In this document: piece by piece, positions 35,352 to 44,847 of the stretch | Position numbering within the stretch: position 1 is the first letter of the stretch | Layout of the letters: each line of letters opens with the position of its first letter | From: UBA1422 sp041859095 | Lineage (GTDB): Bacteria; Bacillota; Clostridia; Peptostreptococcales; Anaerovoracaceae | DNA length: 64,000 bases | Assembly (NCBI GenBank): GCA_041859095.1 | Contig: JBHEKY010000015.1 | Location: 1-64,000 of the forward strand | Direction of reading: 5' to 3' | Program-made: the position numbers and the translations under genes | Notes under the pieces: model-generated | Told to the model about the DNA's origin: nothing | What the model saw: the letters and a program-made list of their open reading frames with translations, nothing else | The model's database searches: none

Positions 35352-36103
35352 AGTACAAAATGACTTTTGATTATCATACGCATTCACTTTATTCTCATGG
35401 TTTGACACCATGGACGCATCATGGAAAGGGTACCATCGAGGAAAATGCCAGGGCTGCTGCCGCCAAAGGATTGTCAGCCATTGCATTAAGTGATCACGGT
35501 CCGGGTCACTTGACCTATGGAATTCGGCTTTCGGATTTACCAAAGATCCGAGAAGAGATTAACCGCGCTAAACTCCTTATTCCCGGATTGGACTTCTTCC
35601 TTGGCGTGGAAGCAAATATTCGAAGTGGATCACAATCGTTGGACATTAGCCCAGTTGAAGCAAAAGAATTTGATTTTTTATTGGGGGGATATCATCTGGC
35701 GGTCCGTCATGCCCATACCGTGTCCAACTATTTTATCAATCGTGGCTATTTTGCCGACAAAGACAATACTCAAAAAGCGTTGATACGAAACACCGAGATG
35801 ATTGTCCGTGCCCTACACGAAAACAACCTTAAAATTTTGACCCATCCCGGGGATAAAGCGCCGGTTGATATATTAGAGATAGCCCACGCATGTGCACAAA
35901 CTGATACCTGGATGGAAATCAGCAACTTCCATAGCCATTTATCCGGAGAGGAAATCAAAATAGCGGCGCAAACGAATGCACAATTTGTAATTAGTAGCGA
36001 TGCACATCGTCCGGAACGGATTGGCAGCTATAAAAAGGGGCTTATGCGTGCCATGGAAGCGGGACTTGATCCGGCTAGAATCGTCAATATTGAAGAACTA
36101 TAA
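35348..36103 (+). CDS. PHP-domain phosphoesterase
   Basis: A 251-residue PHP family protein, related to histidinol phosphatase and YcdX. Metal ligands are seen in DYHTHSLYSHG (8-18), SDHGPGH (45-51), a Glu in the GVEANI region, THPGD and SSDAHRPERIG near the C-terminus. Its position between murB and rapZ is common in Clostridia. The substrate is unknown. Confidence 0.88.
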   Translation: MKYKMTFDYHTHSLYSHGLTPWTHHGKGTIEENARAAAAKGLSAIALSDHGPGHLTYGIRLSDLPKIREEINRAKLLIPGLDFFLGVEANIRSGSQSLDISPVEAKEFDFLLGGYHLAVRHAHTVSNYFINRGYFADKDNTQKALIRNTEMIVRALHENNLKILTHPGDKAPVDILEIAHACAQTDTWMEISNFHSHLSGEEIKIAAQTNAQFVISSDAHRPERIGSYKKGLMRAMEAGLDPARIVNIEEL

Positions 36104-36153
36104 TAAGGTATGAATGAAAATGGCAATACCGGAAGAGGAAAGCAGGTAACCCC

Positions 36154-37002
36154 ATGAAGGTCATCATTATCACCGGATTATCCGGTGCCGGAAAAACACA
36201 GGCAGTTAATTTTCTGGAAGATTTTGGATACTACTGCATTGATAACATGCCGCCCGCATTAATCAAAAATTTCATCGATTTGGTTCTTTCGGAACAAAGC
36301 GACATTCAAAAAGCAGCTTTTGTTGTGGATATCCGAGGCGGAGAATTTTTTGGAGATCTGCAAAGCGCCATTGATCAACTCAAAGAAAGCCAGATTGACT
36401 ATAAAATTCTATTTTTAGATACAACGGATGATGTTTTGGTGCAACGTTTCAGTGAAACCAGACGGGTGCATCCTATGACCGGAAAAGCGACAACCTTGGA
36501 GACGCTAGCAAAAGAGAGACAAATGTTGGATGCCATCAAAAAAACCGCGGACTATATTATCGACACCTCTCGAATGAAGTCAGCAGATTTGAGGAATAAA
36601 CTAAATGAAGTATTTTCCTCTGAACGAGCGATGAACACATTTGTGATTAATGTAGTTTCCTTTGGTTTCAAAAATGGGATTCCTTTGACCGCAGATATGG
36701 TAATGGATGTCCGGTTTTTACCGAATCCTTTTTATATTAAGAGTCTTAAAAAGTTAACGGGCAATAGCAAAAAAGTTAAGGCTTACGTTTTGAAACAAGA
36801 GGAAAGTCTGGCATACATCAAGCGGGTGGTTGAGATGGTAGAAGATATTATCCCTTCCTTTGAGAGGGAAGGAAAAAACCATCTAAATCTGGCATTTGGA
36901 TGTACCGGCGGGCAGCACCGCTCAGTAGTCGTTGCCAATGAAATCGCAAAAATATTCCGGGATCATGGCCGAATCATTACCCTCGAGCATAGAGAGCAAT
37001 AA
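36154..37002 (+). CDS. rapZ: RapZ (YvcJ) nucleotide-binding protein
   Basis: A 282-residue P-loop protein binding GTP/ATP. P-loop GLSGAGKT lies at 8-15 and the C-terminal signature FGCTGGQHRSVVVANEIA at about 250-267. In E. coli RapZ guides RNase E to GlmZ RNA; in Bacillus YvcJ affects competence. Here it precedes whiA; the usual intervening gene yvcK (glmR) is missing. Only 15 bases separate it from whiA. Confidence 0.94.
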   Translation: MKVIIITGLSGAGKTQAVNFLEDFGYYCIDNMPPALIKNFIDLVLSEQSDIQKAAFVVDIRGGEFFGDLQSAIDQLKESQIDYKILFLDTTDDVLVQRFSETRRVHPMTGKATTLETLAKERQMLDAIKKTADYIIDTSRMKSADLRNKLNEVFSSERAMNTFVINVVSFGFKNGIPLTADMVMDVRFLPNPFYIKSLKKLTGNSKKVKAYVLKQEESLAYIKRVVEMVEDIIPSFEREGKNHLNLAFGCTGGQHRSVVVANEIAKIFRDHGRIITLEHREQ

Positions 37003-37017
37003 GCAAGGATAGTATAT

Positions 37018-37959
37018 ATGACATTTTCCAAGGATACCAAAGACGAGTTGGCACATATCGTGCCCGAAAAAAACTGTTGTGTCCTGGCAGAAATTGCTGG
37101 GTTTGTCCGGGTTTGTGGTACCATCAAACTGATGGGCGGCGGTAAATTTAAAGTTGTCCTGACTACCGAACATAATGCAGTAGCGAGACACTATAAAACG
37201 CTAATCAAAGCCTATTTTGATGTTGATCCCACTGTAGAAATTGGTCGTAGCCAAGCAATCAACAAAGGAAAAGTGTATTTAATCACCCTAGGGCCAGAAG
37301 AACTAAGCGAACAAATCCTCCGTGAAACCGGCATTCTCATGTTGCGTGGCGGGATGAATTATATCAGCGATGGTATTTATGAAGGCCTCATCAAAACAAA
37401 GTGTTGTAGAAAAGCCTATTTGCGTGGGCTTTTTCTTGGAACCGGAACAATGAGCAATCCGGAAAAGGGGTACCAGTTTGAAATCGTTTGCGACTCAGAA
37501 ATTTTAGCAGGAGATGTGAAGCGTTTACTTAACAGTTTCATTGACATTCATGCCAAGGTGGTGGTCCGAAAAACTCAATATGTGGTCTACATCAAAGCTG
37601 CCAGCCAGATTTTGGACTTACTGGCCATTATGGGTGCCCATTCGCACTATTTTACTTTTGAAGATATCCGAATGAAAAAGGAATTGGTAAACCGGGCGAA
37701 CCGCATTCAAAACTGTGACCAGGCTAACATTGACAAAACCGTTATGGCGTCTGAAAAACAAATATCAGATATCCGAGCGATTATTACCCTTGGTGGGATG
37801 GAAGCTTTACCCCAAAAACTTCGAGAAATTGCACTATTGCGTTTGGAAAATCCGGATGCAAGTATGACTGAAATTGGTGGAATGCTAGACCCCCCACTCA
37901 AAAAAGCCGGCGTGAATAATCGATTCGCCCGGATTGCCGAAATGGCAAAGAAAGGATAG
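37018..37959 (+). CDS. whiA: WhiA sporulation/division regulator
   Basis: A 313-residue DNA-binding protein combining a LAGLIDADG-like N-terminal domain (RGLFLGTGTMSNPEKGYQFEIV at about 139-160) and a C-terminal helix-turn-helix (SEKQISDI...ASMTEIGGMLDPPLKKAGVNNR). It links to cell division and chromosome segregation in Firmicutes and Actinobacteria. It follows rapZ directly. Confidence 0.95.
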   Translation: MTFSKDTKDELAHIVPEKNCCVLAEIAGFVRVCGTIKLMGGGKFKVVLTTEHNAVARHYKTLIKAYFDVDPTVEIGRSQAINKGKVYLITLGPEELSEQILRETGILMLRGGMNYISDGIYEGLIKTKCCRKAYLRGLFLGTGTMSNPEKGYQFEIVCDSEILAGDVKRLLNSFIDIHAKVVVRKTQYVVYIKAASQILDLLAIMGAHSHYFTFEDIRMKKELVNRANRIQNCDQANIDKTVMASEKQISDIRAIITLGGMEALPQKLREIALLRLENPDASMTEIGGMLDPPLKKAGVNNRFARIAEMAKKG

Positions 37960-37964
37960 CACCT

Positions 37965-39419
37965 ATGCTACCAATATTAGGATCAGAAATAGAAATAGAT
38001 ATCATTGATATCAGCTATGAAGGAAAAGGAATCGGAAAGGCCGAAGGACTTGCTGTTTTTGTGCCGGATACCATTCCTGGAGACAAGGCAAAAGTGAAAT
38101 TGACCAAGGTCAAAAAGAACTATGCAGAAGGGGTTGTCATAGAATTACTGACCCCCTCCACCGATCGCGAAGATGACTTTTGCGAGTATGCCGCAGAGTG
38201 TGGTGGCTGTCCACTTTCCGGGATGACTTATGAAAGCCAGCTTGCGCTGAAACAAAGCCAAGTAGTCGAAAGGATTAAGCGCTTGGGAGGTGTTGAAAAC
38301 CCCGTGGTTCGCCCAATTTTGGGCATGAACGAGCCTTTTGCGTATCGAAATAAAGCAACGCTTCCAGTCAGCACCGGTGGAAACCGAAAAGTCAAGGGGG
38401 GGATTATAGAGAGTCTGGGGGAACCTGCCGTCGGTTTTTATAAAGTCCGGAGTCATGACGTTGTCAACTGCGAAAATTGTCAGTTGCAAACAGCACCATC
38501 AATGGTTGCTGCAGAAACCTTGCGACGATTTATGAAGGAAGACAACATCACTGCATGGGATGAAACTTGGCAACAAGGGTTGATGAGGCATTTGATTGTC
38601 AAGACAGCTTTTACAACGAAAGAAGTTATGGTTATTTTGGTCATTAACGGAAAAGGCATTCCCAACATCGAAAGACTGATTGAGATGCTAGATGACGCCA
38701 TCAGTGAAACCGGATTCACCATGGAAAGCCTCTACATGAATATAAATAAAGAAAAAACATCGGGGATATATGGGAAGGATACTTTACTACTGGCAGGCCA
38801 TAAAGTCATCCACGATCGAATTGGAGACCTAGCCATCGACATTTCACCCTTGAGCTTTTATCAAATCAACCCGGTTATGACCATAAAATTATATGACAAA
38901 GTTTTAGAGTATGCGGCCCTGACTGGCAGTGAAAATGTGTTGGACTTATATTGCGGTGTCGGTGCCATAGGACTTTATTGCTCTGGCAATGCAGGTTTGG
39001 TACTGGGAATTGAGTCTGTTCGTGAAGCGGTGCTGGACGCAAACCGGAATGCGGTGATCAATGGTATCGTCAATGCCAGATTCATATTGGGCAAGGCCGA
39101 GGAAATATTGCCCAAACTTTTGGATGACGATTTGGAAGAAAAGTTGGATGAGGAAAGTGTGAAAATCGCTAGAAACGCTGATGTAGTCATTTTGGATCCG
39201 CCACGAGCAGGTTGTCCGCAGCAGCTACTTGAATCAGTGGCACAGGTAGCGCCATCCCGTATAGTGTATGTATCTTGTGACCCGGCAACCCTGGCACGTG
39301 ATATTAAAATACTGGAAACCTTGGGATATCAGTTTGTTGAGGTCACTCCGGTGGATATGTTCCCCTGGACACTGCACGTTGAGACGGTTGCATTACTAGT
39401 CCTTAAGGAGAATGATTAA
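37965..39419 (+). CDS. rlmD: 23S rRNA (uracil-C5)-methyltransferase (RlmD/RlmCD-like)
   Basis: A 484-residue SAM-dependent RNA m5U methyltransferase. Residues 1-60 form a TRAM RNA-binding domain. Four cysteines (CEYAAECGGC and a later C) can bind a [4Fe-4S] cluster. The catalytic domain shows the SAM motif VLDLYCGVGAIGLYC (about 326-340), DPPRAGC (about 408-414) and the nucleophile motif VYVSCDPATLARD. The methylated position cannot be read directly. Its stop overlaps the ABC-F start (TAATG). Confidence 0.92.
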   Translation: MLPILGSEIEIDIIDISYEGKGIGKAEGLAVFVPDTIPGDKAKVKLTKVKKNYAEGVVIELLTPSTDREDDFCEYAAECGGCPLSGMTYESQLALKQSQVVERIKRLGGVENPVVRPILGMNEPFAYRNKATLPVSTGGNRKVKGGIIESLGEPAVGFYKVRSHDVVNCENCQLQTAPSMVAAETLRRFMKEDNITAWDETWQQGLMRHLIVKTAFTTKEVMVILVINGKGIPNIERLIEMLDDAISETGFTMESLYMNINKEKTSGIYGKDTLLLAGHKVIHDRIGDLAIDISPLSFYQINPVMTIKLYDKVLEYAALTGSENVLDLYCGVGAIGLYCSGNAGLVLGIESVREAVLDANRNAVINGIVNARFILGKAEEILPKLLDDDLEEKLDEESVKIARNADVVILDPPRAGCPQQLLESVAQVAPSRIVYVSCDPATLARDIKILETLGYQFVEVTPVDMFPWTLHVETVALLVLKEND

Positions 39420-41212
39420 TGCTGCTTTCTGCAGAAAATATAAGCAAGAGTTATACAGAGAAACCGCTGCTTAAAAATATTACACTTTACGTAAATGAAG
39501 GTGATAAAATCGGAGTCATTGGTATCAATGGGGCAGGAAAATCAACATTTCTTAACGTTCTTGCAAAAAAAGAAGAACCGGATTCGGGAAAAATAACCCA
39601 AACCCCATATTTGAGGATTGAGTTCCTACCCCAAAACCCGGTTTTCCAAGACGAACTTGCAATCCTGGAGCAGGTTTTTTATGGCTTTCCTGTTGAACTG
39701 GCCGAAAGCAAATCCCATGAGGCAAGAACAATTCTTACGAAACTGGGAATTACTGGATTTGATATTCCAATGGGCAACTTATCAGGCGGACAAAAAAAGC
39801 GGGTTGCAATTGCCAGTGCATTGATGCACCCCTGCGATGTACTGATTCTTGATGAACCGACGAATCATCTGGACAATGCGATGATAGAATGGCTTGAAAG
39901 CTATCTCATCAAATACACTGGCGCGATCATTATGGTAACACATGATCGATATTTTTTGGATCGCGTTACAAATCGGATTGTGGAGATTGAAAACGGAAGC
40001 CTTTATGGATACCCTGGCAATTACTCCAAATATCTTGAATTGAAGGCACAACGCGAAGAAATGGAAATCGCCAGTGAGAGAAAGCGGCAGACTCTTTACA
40101 AAAAAGAGCTTGAGTGGATCATGCGGGGAGCAAAGGCGCGTACAACAAAAAGCAAAGGGCGGATCCAGCGATTTGAAGCGTTAAAAGAAAGCCTTGGCAG
40201 TGAAGAATCCGAGACAATCGAGATGGATTCCTTGTCTTCGAGGCTCGGGAAGAAGACTATAGAAATCAAAAATATAACAAAAAAATTTGGGGACAATACC
40301 ATCATTCGTAATTTTGATCAAAGTATTATGCGCAATGCAAGGATTGGTGTCGTCGGTAAAAACGGATGTGGAAAGACAACATTGCTAAATATTATCAGCG
40401 GTATGCTGGAAGCGGATAGCGGCGAAATCATCGTCGGGCCAACGGTAAAAATGGGATATTTGTCGCAACATTCTGAGGATCTGGATTTGTCATTGCGGGT
40501 TATCGAATATATCCGAGGGATTGCAGAAGTAATCGTAACGGCGTCGGGAAATATTACGGCTTCCCAGATGTTGGAACGATTTCTCTTTCGTCCTGAGATG
40601 CAATGGACAACCATCAATAGGCTTTCCGGAGGTGAGCGGAGACGACTTTACTTACTTGGTATCTTGATGGGGGCACCAAATATTCTACTTTTAGATGAAC
40701 CGACCAATGACCTAGATATCCAGACACTGTCAATTCTGGAGGACTATTTGGAACGATTCAACGGGGCGGTCGTGACCGTTTCCCATGACAGATATTTTCT
40801 CGATAAAGTGGTCGACACCATATTTGCGTTTCGGGAGGATGGATCAATCAGGACCTGTCTCGGAGGCTATTCCGATTATCTAACATGTACTTCAACCGAC
40901 CAGGTTTCTGGTAGTGAGCAGCTGATCGAAAACAAAAAAGAACCACGGGAAAGAACGAAAAGTTTGCCAAAATTAAAATTGTCTTTTACTGAGCAACATG
41001 AATTCAAAACAATTGAAGCCGAAATCGCAAATGATGAAAAGCTCTTGGCCGACATTGCAAAGCGGTTACAAGCGGAAGTTAGCGATTACATCAAATTATC
41101 CGCTCTTACTGTGAAAAAGGAAGAAATCGAGAAAGAGCTGGACATGAAATTGAATCGCTGGATGTATTTGAATGATTTGGTTGAAAAAATTGAGGGAAAT
41201 AAGAGCTCATAA
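39419..41212 (+). CDS. uup: ABC-F family ATPase, Uup-like
   Basis: A 597-residue soluble protein with two ATP-binding cassettes and no membrane part. Walker A GINGAGKST (about 36-44) and GKNGCGKTT (second half), signatures LSGGQKKR and LSGGERRR and Walker B LILDEPTNHLD and LLLDEPTNDLD are intact. The C-terminal 65 residues form a coiled coil, the Uup-type extension. These proteins act on ribosomes or branched DNA intermediates; antibiotic resistance is not implied. Confidence 0.9.
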   Translation: MLLSAENISKSYTEKPLLKNITLYVNEGDKIGVIGINGAGKSTFLNVLAKKEEPDSGKITQTPYLRIEFLPQNPVFQDELAILEQVFYGFPVELAESKSHEARTILTKLGITGFDIPMGNLSGGQKKRVAIASALMHPCDVLILDEPTNHLDNAMIEWLESYLIKYTGAIIMVTHDRYFLDRVTNRIVEIENGSLYGYPGNYSKYLELKAQREEMEIASERKRQTLYKKELEWIMRGAKARTTKSKGRIQRFEALKESLGSEESETIEMDSLSSRLGKKTIEIKNITKKFGDNTIIRNFDQSIMRNARIGVVGKNGCGKTTLLNIISGMLEADSGEIIVGPTVKMGYLSQHSEDLDLSLRVIEYIRGIAEVIVTASGNITASQMLERFLFRPEMQWTTINRLSGGERRRLYLLGILMGAPNILLLDEPTNDLDIQTLSILEDYLERFNGAVVTVSHDRYFLDKVVDTIFAFREDGSIRTCLGGYSDYLTCTSTDQVSGSEQLIENKKEPRERTKSLPKLKLSFTEQHEFKTIEAEIANDEKLLADIAKRLQAEVSDYIKLSALTVKKEEIEKELDMKLNRWMYLNDLVEKIEGNKSS

Positions 41213-41261
41213 AATGAAACCCGAATAATCAACAGAGTTGAATGACCAATGGAGGGGAATG

Positions 41262-41633
41262 ATGGCAAAAATTGAACGGAATATACAAGGAAATTTCGAG
41301 GAGCTGCTCAATATCATTGAGACAGAGATTCTTGAAGGGAGTGTTTCGGCGACCCTGGAAAATCGCAGCGATTTCCAAAAAGATGGGGTTCGATGCGCTG
41401 TACGGGTATTCGAAAGGTATAGCATGATTGGAGGAAATCGGGTTAGTTTGAACATAACTTTGTTAGGCATGCATGAGGATTTGTTTCTTACCGCTATTTC
41501 ATCGGGTGGAAGCCAGGCAGTTCTTTTTAAGATAAACACATTTGGGGAAGAAGCCTTTCTCAATTGCATCATTGATGTGGTTGACAGTTATATGCCGATA
41601 ATTCATTTAAGCGATGCAGAGAAAAATGAGTAA
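41262..41633 (+). CDS. DUF6054-like protein
   Basis: A 123-residue soluble protein with VRVFERYSMIGGNRVSLNITLLG and ISSGGSQAVLFKINTFGEEAFL, motifs I associate with the small clostridial family DUF6054 of unknown function. Mixed alpha/beta, no signal peptide. GGAGGGG at 41251-41257 sets ATG 41262 as the start. The end overlaps the metallophosphoesterase start. Confidence 0.7.
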   Translation: MAKIERNIQGNFEELLNIIETEILEGSVSATLENRSDFQKDGVRCAVRVFERYSMIGGNRVSLNITLLGMHEDLFLTAISSGGSQAVLFKINTFGEEAFLNCIIDVVDSYMPIIHLSDAEKNE

Positions 41634-42489
41634 AATGAACGTTCAAAAAAAGAAACACAAAATATTGGCAGTGGTAGTCATTGCAGTTATCGTCGTTTGT
41701 GGTTATCTTTACTGGCAGAACACCAGCATTTCTATTTCAGAGTCAGAGTACTGTAATGCAAAAATTCCCGAGACCTTTGAAGGATTTACGATTGCGCAAG
41801 TTTCAGATTTGCACAACAAAATGTTTGGCAAAAACCAAAAGTATTTACTTGCCAAACTAAAATCCTCAGAACCAGACATTATTGTGGTTACCGGAGATAT
41901 CATTGACCGTAGAAAGTATCATCTGGACAATGCCATTTCTTTTGTTAAGGGTGCAGTAAAAATTGCACCAGTGTACTATGTTTCAGGAAATCATGAAGCC
42001 TGGTTGGCGGATTTTGAATCTGCAAAAGACCAGCTGATTGATGCGGGTCTCATTTTTATGGATGATACGAGTGTTACACTCAAAAATGGTGACACTAGCA
42101 TAGGACTATTGGGTGTGAGTGATCCTGATTTTCTGACTAAAGATTATGCGGAAGGAAATGATGTCACTAAAATGATCCGGCAATTGGCCAAGTGGTCTGC
42201 GGATGACAGATTTAAGATATTGCTTACCCATAGACCCGAGCTATTTGATTTGTATGCTGAAAACAAGATGGATTTGGTCTTTGCAGGTCATGCACACGGC
42301 GGACAGATTCGGATACCATTTTTGGGAGCGCTTGTTGCACCAGACCAGGGATGGTTCCCTCAATATACAAATGGATGCTACGTAGAAGGGGATACCACCA
42401 TGTTCGTGAGTCGGGGACTTGGCAATAGTCTTTTCCCGTTGAGAATCAACAATAGACCGGAAATCGTGGTTGTAAAACTGAAAAATTAA
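41626..42489 (+). CDS. membrane-anchored metallophosphoesterase
   Basis: A protein of about 287 residues with an N-terminal signal anchor (about 13-30) and an extracytoplasmic calcineurin-like domain of the YkuE type: QVSDLHN, VVTGDIIDRR, VSGNHEAW, THRPE and FAGHAHGGQIRIP. YkuE-like enzymes act on lipid-linked or envelope substrates. ATGAGTAA overlaps the previous stop; an ATG four codons upstream is possible. Confidence 0.87.
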   Translation: MSKMNVQKKKHKILAVVVIAVIVVCGYLYWQNTSISISESEYCNAKIPETFEGFTIAQVSDLHNKMFGKNQKYLLAKLKSSEPDIIVVTGDIIDRRKYHLDNAISFVKGAVKIAPVYYVSGNHEAWLADFESAKDQLIDAGLIFMDDTSVTLKNGDTSIGLLGVSDPDFLTKDYAEGNDVTKMIRQLAKWSADDRFKILLTHRPELFDLYAENKMDLVFAGHAHGGQIRIPFLGALVAPDQGWFPQYTNGCYVEGDTTMFVSRGLGNSLFPLRINNRPEIVVVKLKN

Positions 42490-42567
42490 CAGAATTATAT
42501 GTTATGGTTTCCCCCAATTGGCAAAAGTGGTACAATCGAAGCAATCGAATCATTGATTTGAGAATGG

Positions 42568-44076
42568 GTGGTAGTGTCATTGATTACATTTAAAAATAGC
42601 CAGATTAGATTACTAGGTTATTTTCTATTACTAACTAGTATTATTATTTTTTTGTTAACTTGGCTGCAGTGGTATGTTAGCATTCCTTCGACAGCATTGC
42701 TTCTTTACGCATTCCAAAAATTGAGTAGGAACCTCAAAGAAGATCGACGTGAATTTAGCATTTCCAAAGGTACAATCTTGTTAATCATTTTTCTGGTTCT
42801 AGGGTGGGTGCTGATATCCGGGGTTGGCGGTGCTTTTCCGCAGAAGGATGATATGCATTGGCGCAATGCAATCCTTCATGACCTAATTAACTATCAATGG
42901 CCCGTCAGATACGCTGATGGATTTGATTCTTCATTGACCTATTATATTGCGTTTTGGATGATTCCAGCAATGCTTGGTAAAGCTGCCGCATTCTTGTTTA
43001 GCGCACAAGTTGGATGGCTTGTGGCCAATATTGCGGTTGCAACCTACTGTACGATAATCATAACTGTTGTCATATTGCTTCTCTTAAGCCACTTGAACGC
43101 CACTTCAACAAAAAGAGCAATTCTTATTATAAGCATATTGTTTGTTTTTAGTGGTATGGATATCATACCGGCGATTGTCAGTCAGCTGGGGAATCATAAC
43201 TTTTCCATCGGTACACGGTTGGAGTGGTGGACATATATTGAATATAGCGCTACAACCACGCAATTAGGTTGGGTGGTGAATCAAGCCATTCCGACATGGT
43301 TGGTAATTTCATTATTGCTTCATGAAACTAGAATGAATCATTTTGCTTTTTTAGGGTTGTTGCTACTACCATATGGTCCGCTGCCGTTTGTTGGAATCTT
43401 TGTATTGATGGTAACTGAAGCTTTCATAAAGCTGGTTGAAGCTGCAAAAACCAAAGAATTGGGGAAATGGGGGAAACAAATCATTTCGACCCCGAACATT
43501 GTTGCGATTGTTATCATTTTCCCTATCTATTTCTTTTACTATCACTCCAATGCGACGGCTTCTGGTAAGGGTGCGGGCTGGAATCACACAGAAATCTTTG
43601 CTTATCTGTTTTTTGTCTTTATTGAATTCCTATTCGTGTTGATTCTTGTATGGCGCCATAGTTTTCATAAACCATATTTCATTCCCAGTGCTGTTTGCTT
43701 ATTCCTGATTCCATTCGTTACATTTGGGAGTGGACAAGACTTTTGCATGAGAGTATCCATCCCAATGCTATTTATACTCATGGTTAATGTGATGGACTAC
43801 CTTTTACATAATACCGAATGGCATAAAAACAAAAAGTTAAGCATAAACTCAAGAGCAATCCCATTAATTGTATTATTAATGATTGGTGCATTTACACCTC
43901 TCAACGAATATCGGGAATCTTATATTCAGATTAAACAGTCTGAAAGTCATTGCACTTCAATTTATGCGGACAACATAGGGACATTAGAGAATGGGCAGAT
44001 GGAGCGGGATAATTTTATAACCAAAAATGCTTCGGAGACATTTTTTTATCGCTATCTTGCAAAAGGAGAGAAATAA
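42568..44076 (+). CDS. polytopic membrane protein, GT-C-like
   Basis: A protein of about 502 residues with at least ten hydrophobic helices. The first large outer loop contains FPQKDDMHWRNAILHDL, an acidic pair resembling the DxD-like catalytic loop of GT-C enzymes. Start is uncertain: GTG 42568, GTG 42574 and TTG 42580 all follow a GGGTGG sequence. It ends one base into rfbF (TAATG), so it belongs to the glycan cluster and probably transfers a sugar from a lipid carrier. Confidence 0.65.
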   Translation: MVVSLITFKNSQIRLLGYFLLLTSIIIFLLTWLQWYVSIPSTALLLYAFQKLSRNLKEDRREFSISKGTILLIIFLVLGWVLISGVGGAFPQKDDMHWRNAILHDLINYQWPVRYADGFDSSLTYYIAFWMIPAMLGKAAAFLFSAQVGWLVANIAVATYCTIIITVVILLLLSHLNATSTKRAILIISILFVFSGMDIIPAIVSQLGNHNFSIGTRLEWWTYIEYSATTTQLGWVVNQAIPTWLVISLLLHETRMNHFAFLGLLLLPYGPLPFVGIFVLMVTEAFIKLVEAAKTKELGKWGKQIISTPNIVAIVIIFPIYFFYYHSNATASGKGAGWNHTEIFAYLFFVFIEFLFVLILVWRHSFHKPYFIPSAVCLFLIPFVTFGSGQDFCMRVSIPMLFILMVNVMDYLLHNTEWHKNKKLSINSRAIPLIVLLMIGAFTPLNEYRESYIQIKQSESHCTSIYADNIGTLENGQMERDNFITKNASETFFYRYLAKGEK

Positions 44077-44846
44077 TGAAAGTTGTAATTTTGGCAGGGG
44101 GTATGGGGACACGCATTTCCGAGGAAAGTCATTTGAAACCAAAACCTATGATTGAAATTGGTGGACGTCCGATTCTTTGGCATATCATGAAAACGTATTC
44201 GGCCCATGGATATAACGAATTTATTATATGCTTGGGGTATAAGGCTTATCAAATTAAAGAGTTTTTTGCCGACTATTTTCTACATACATCTGACGTCACC
44301 TTTGATTTGTCGAACAACAGCATGACAGTACACAATAATACATGCGAGCCCTGGAAAGTAACCTTGGTGGATACCGGGTTAAACACGATGACAGGGGGAC
44401 GTATTAAAAGAGTAGCAAACTATTTAAATAATGAACCATTTATGTTGACTTATGGAGATGGAGTATCTGATGTAAATATTCCCAGCCTGGAGCATTTTCA
44501 CCAGTCCCACGGTAAAATTGCAACTATGACTGCAATTCGACCAGAAGGTAGATTTGGTATGCTCGATGTGAACAATGGACAAATCAATTCGTTCAGAGAA
44601 AAAAGTCAAAGTGATGCGGGGTTTATTAATGGGGGGTTTATGGTTCTGCAACCTGAAATAATGGACTATTTGCATGGCGATAATACAGTATTTGAAAAGG
44701 AACCATTGGAAATGCTTGCGAATGAAGGACAGTTGATGGCCTTCATGCATGAAGGATTTTGGCAATGTATGGATACGCAGCGAGACAAAAACGGACTTGA
44801 AGCACTTTGGGATAGTGGTCAAGCTCCATGGAAAGTGTGGGAATAA
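44076..44846 (+). CDS. rfbF: glucose-1-phosphate cytidylyltransferase
   Basis: Makes CDP-glucose from glucose-1-phosphate and CTP, the entry to CDP-3,6-dideoxyhexoses. The 256-residue protein begins MKVVILAGGMGTRISEES and has KPKPMIEIGG (about 22-31) and LTYGDGVSDVN (about 125-135), the sugar nucleotidyltransferase metal site. It is directly followed by rfbG one base after its stop. Confidence 0.95.
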   Translation: MKVVILAGGMGTRISEESHLKPKPMIEIGGRPILWHIMKTYSAHGYNEFIICLGYKAYQIKEFFADYFLHTSDVTFDLSNNSMTVHNNTCEPWKVTLVDTGLNTMTGGRIKRVANYLNNEPFMLTYGDGVSDVNIPSLEHFHQSHGKIATMTAIRPEGRFGMLDVNNGQINSFREKSQSDAGFINGGFMVLQPEIMDYLHGDNTVFEKEPLEMLANEGQLMAFMHEGFWQCMDTQRDKNGLEALWDSGQAPWKVWE

Positions 44847-44847
44847 A

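Noticed and set aside
39419..41212. Antibiotic-resistance ABC-F protein
   Set aside because: The C-terminal coiled coil and lack of an extended interdomain linker fit housekeeping Uup-like proteins.
44749..44847. Longer N-terminus of rfbG
   Set aside because: It reads the end of rfbF in another frame; the conserved enzyme starts at 44848.
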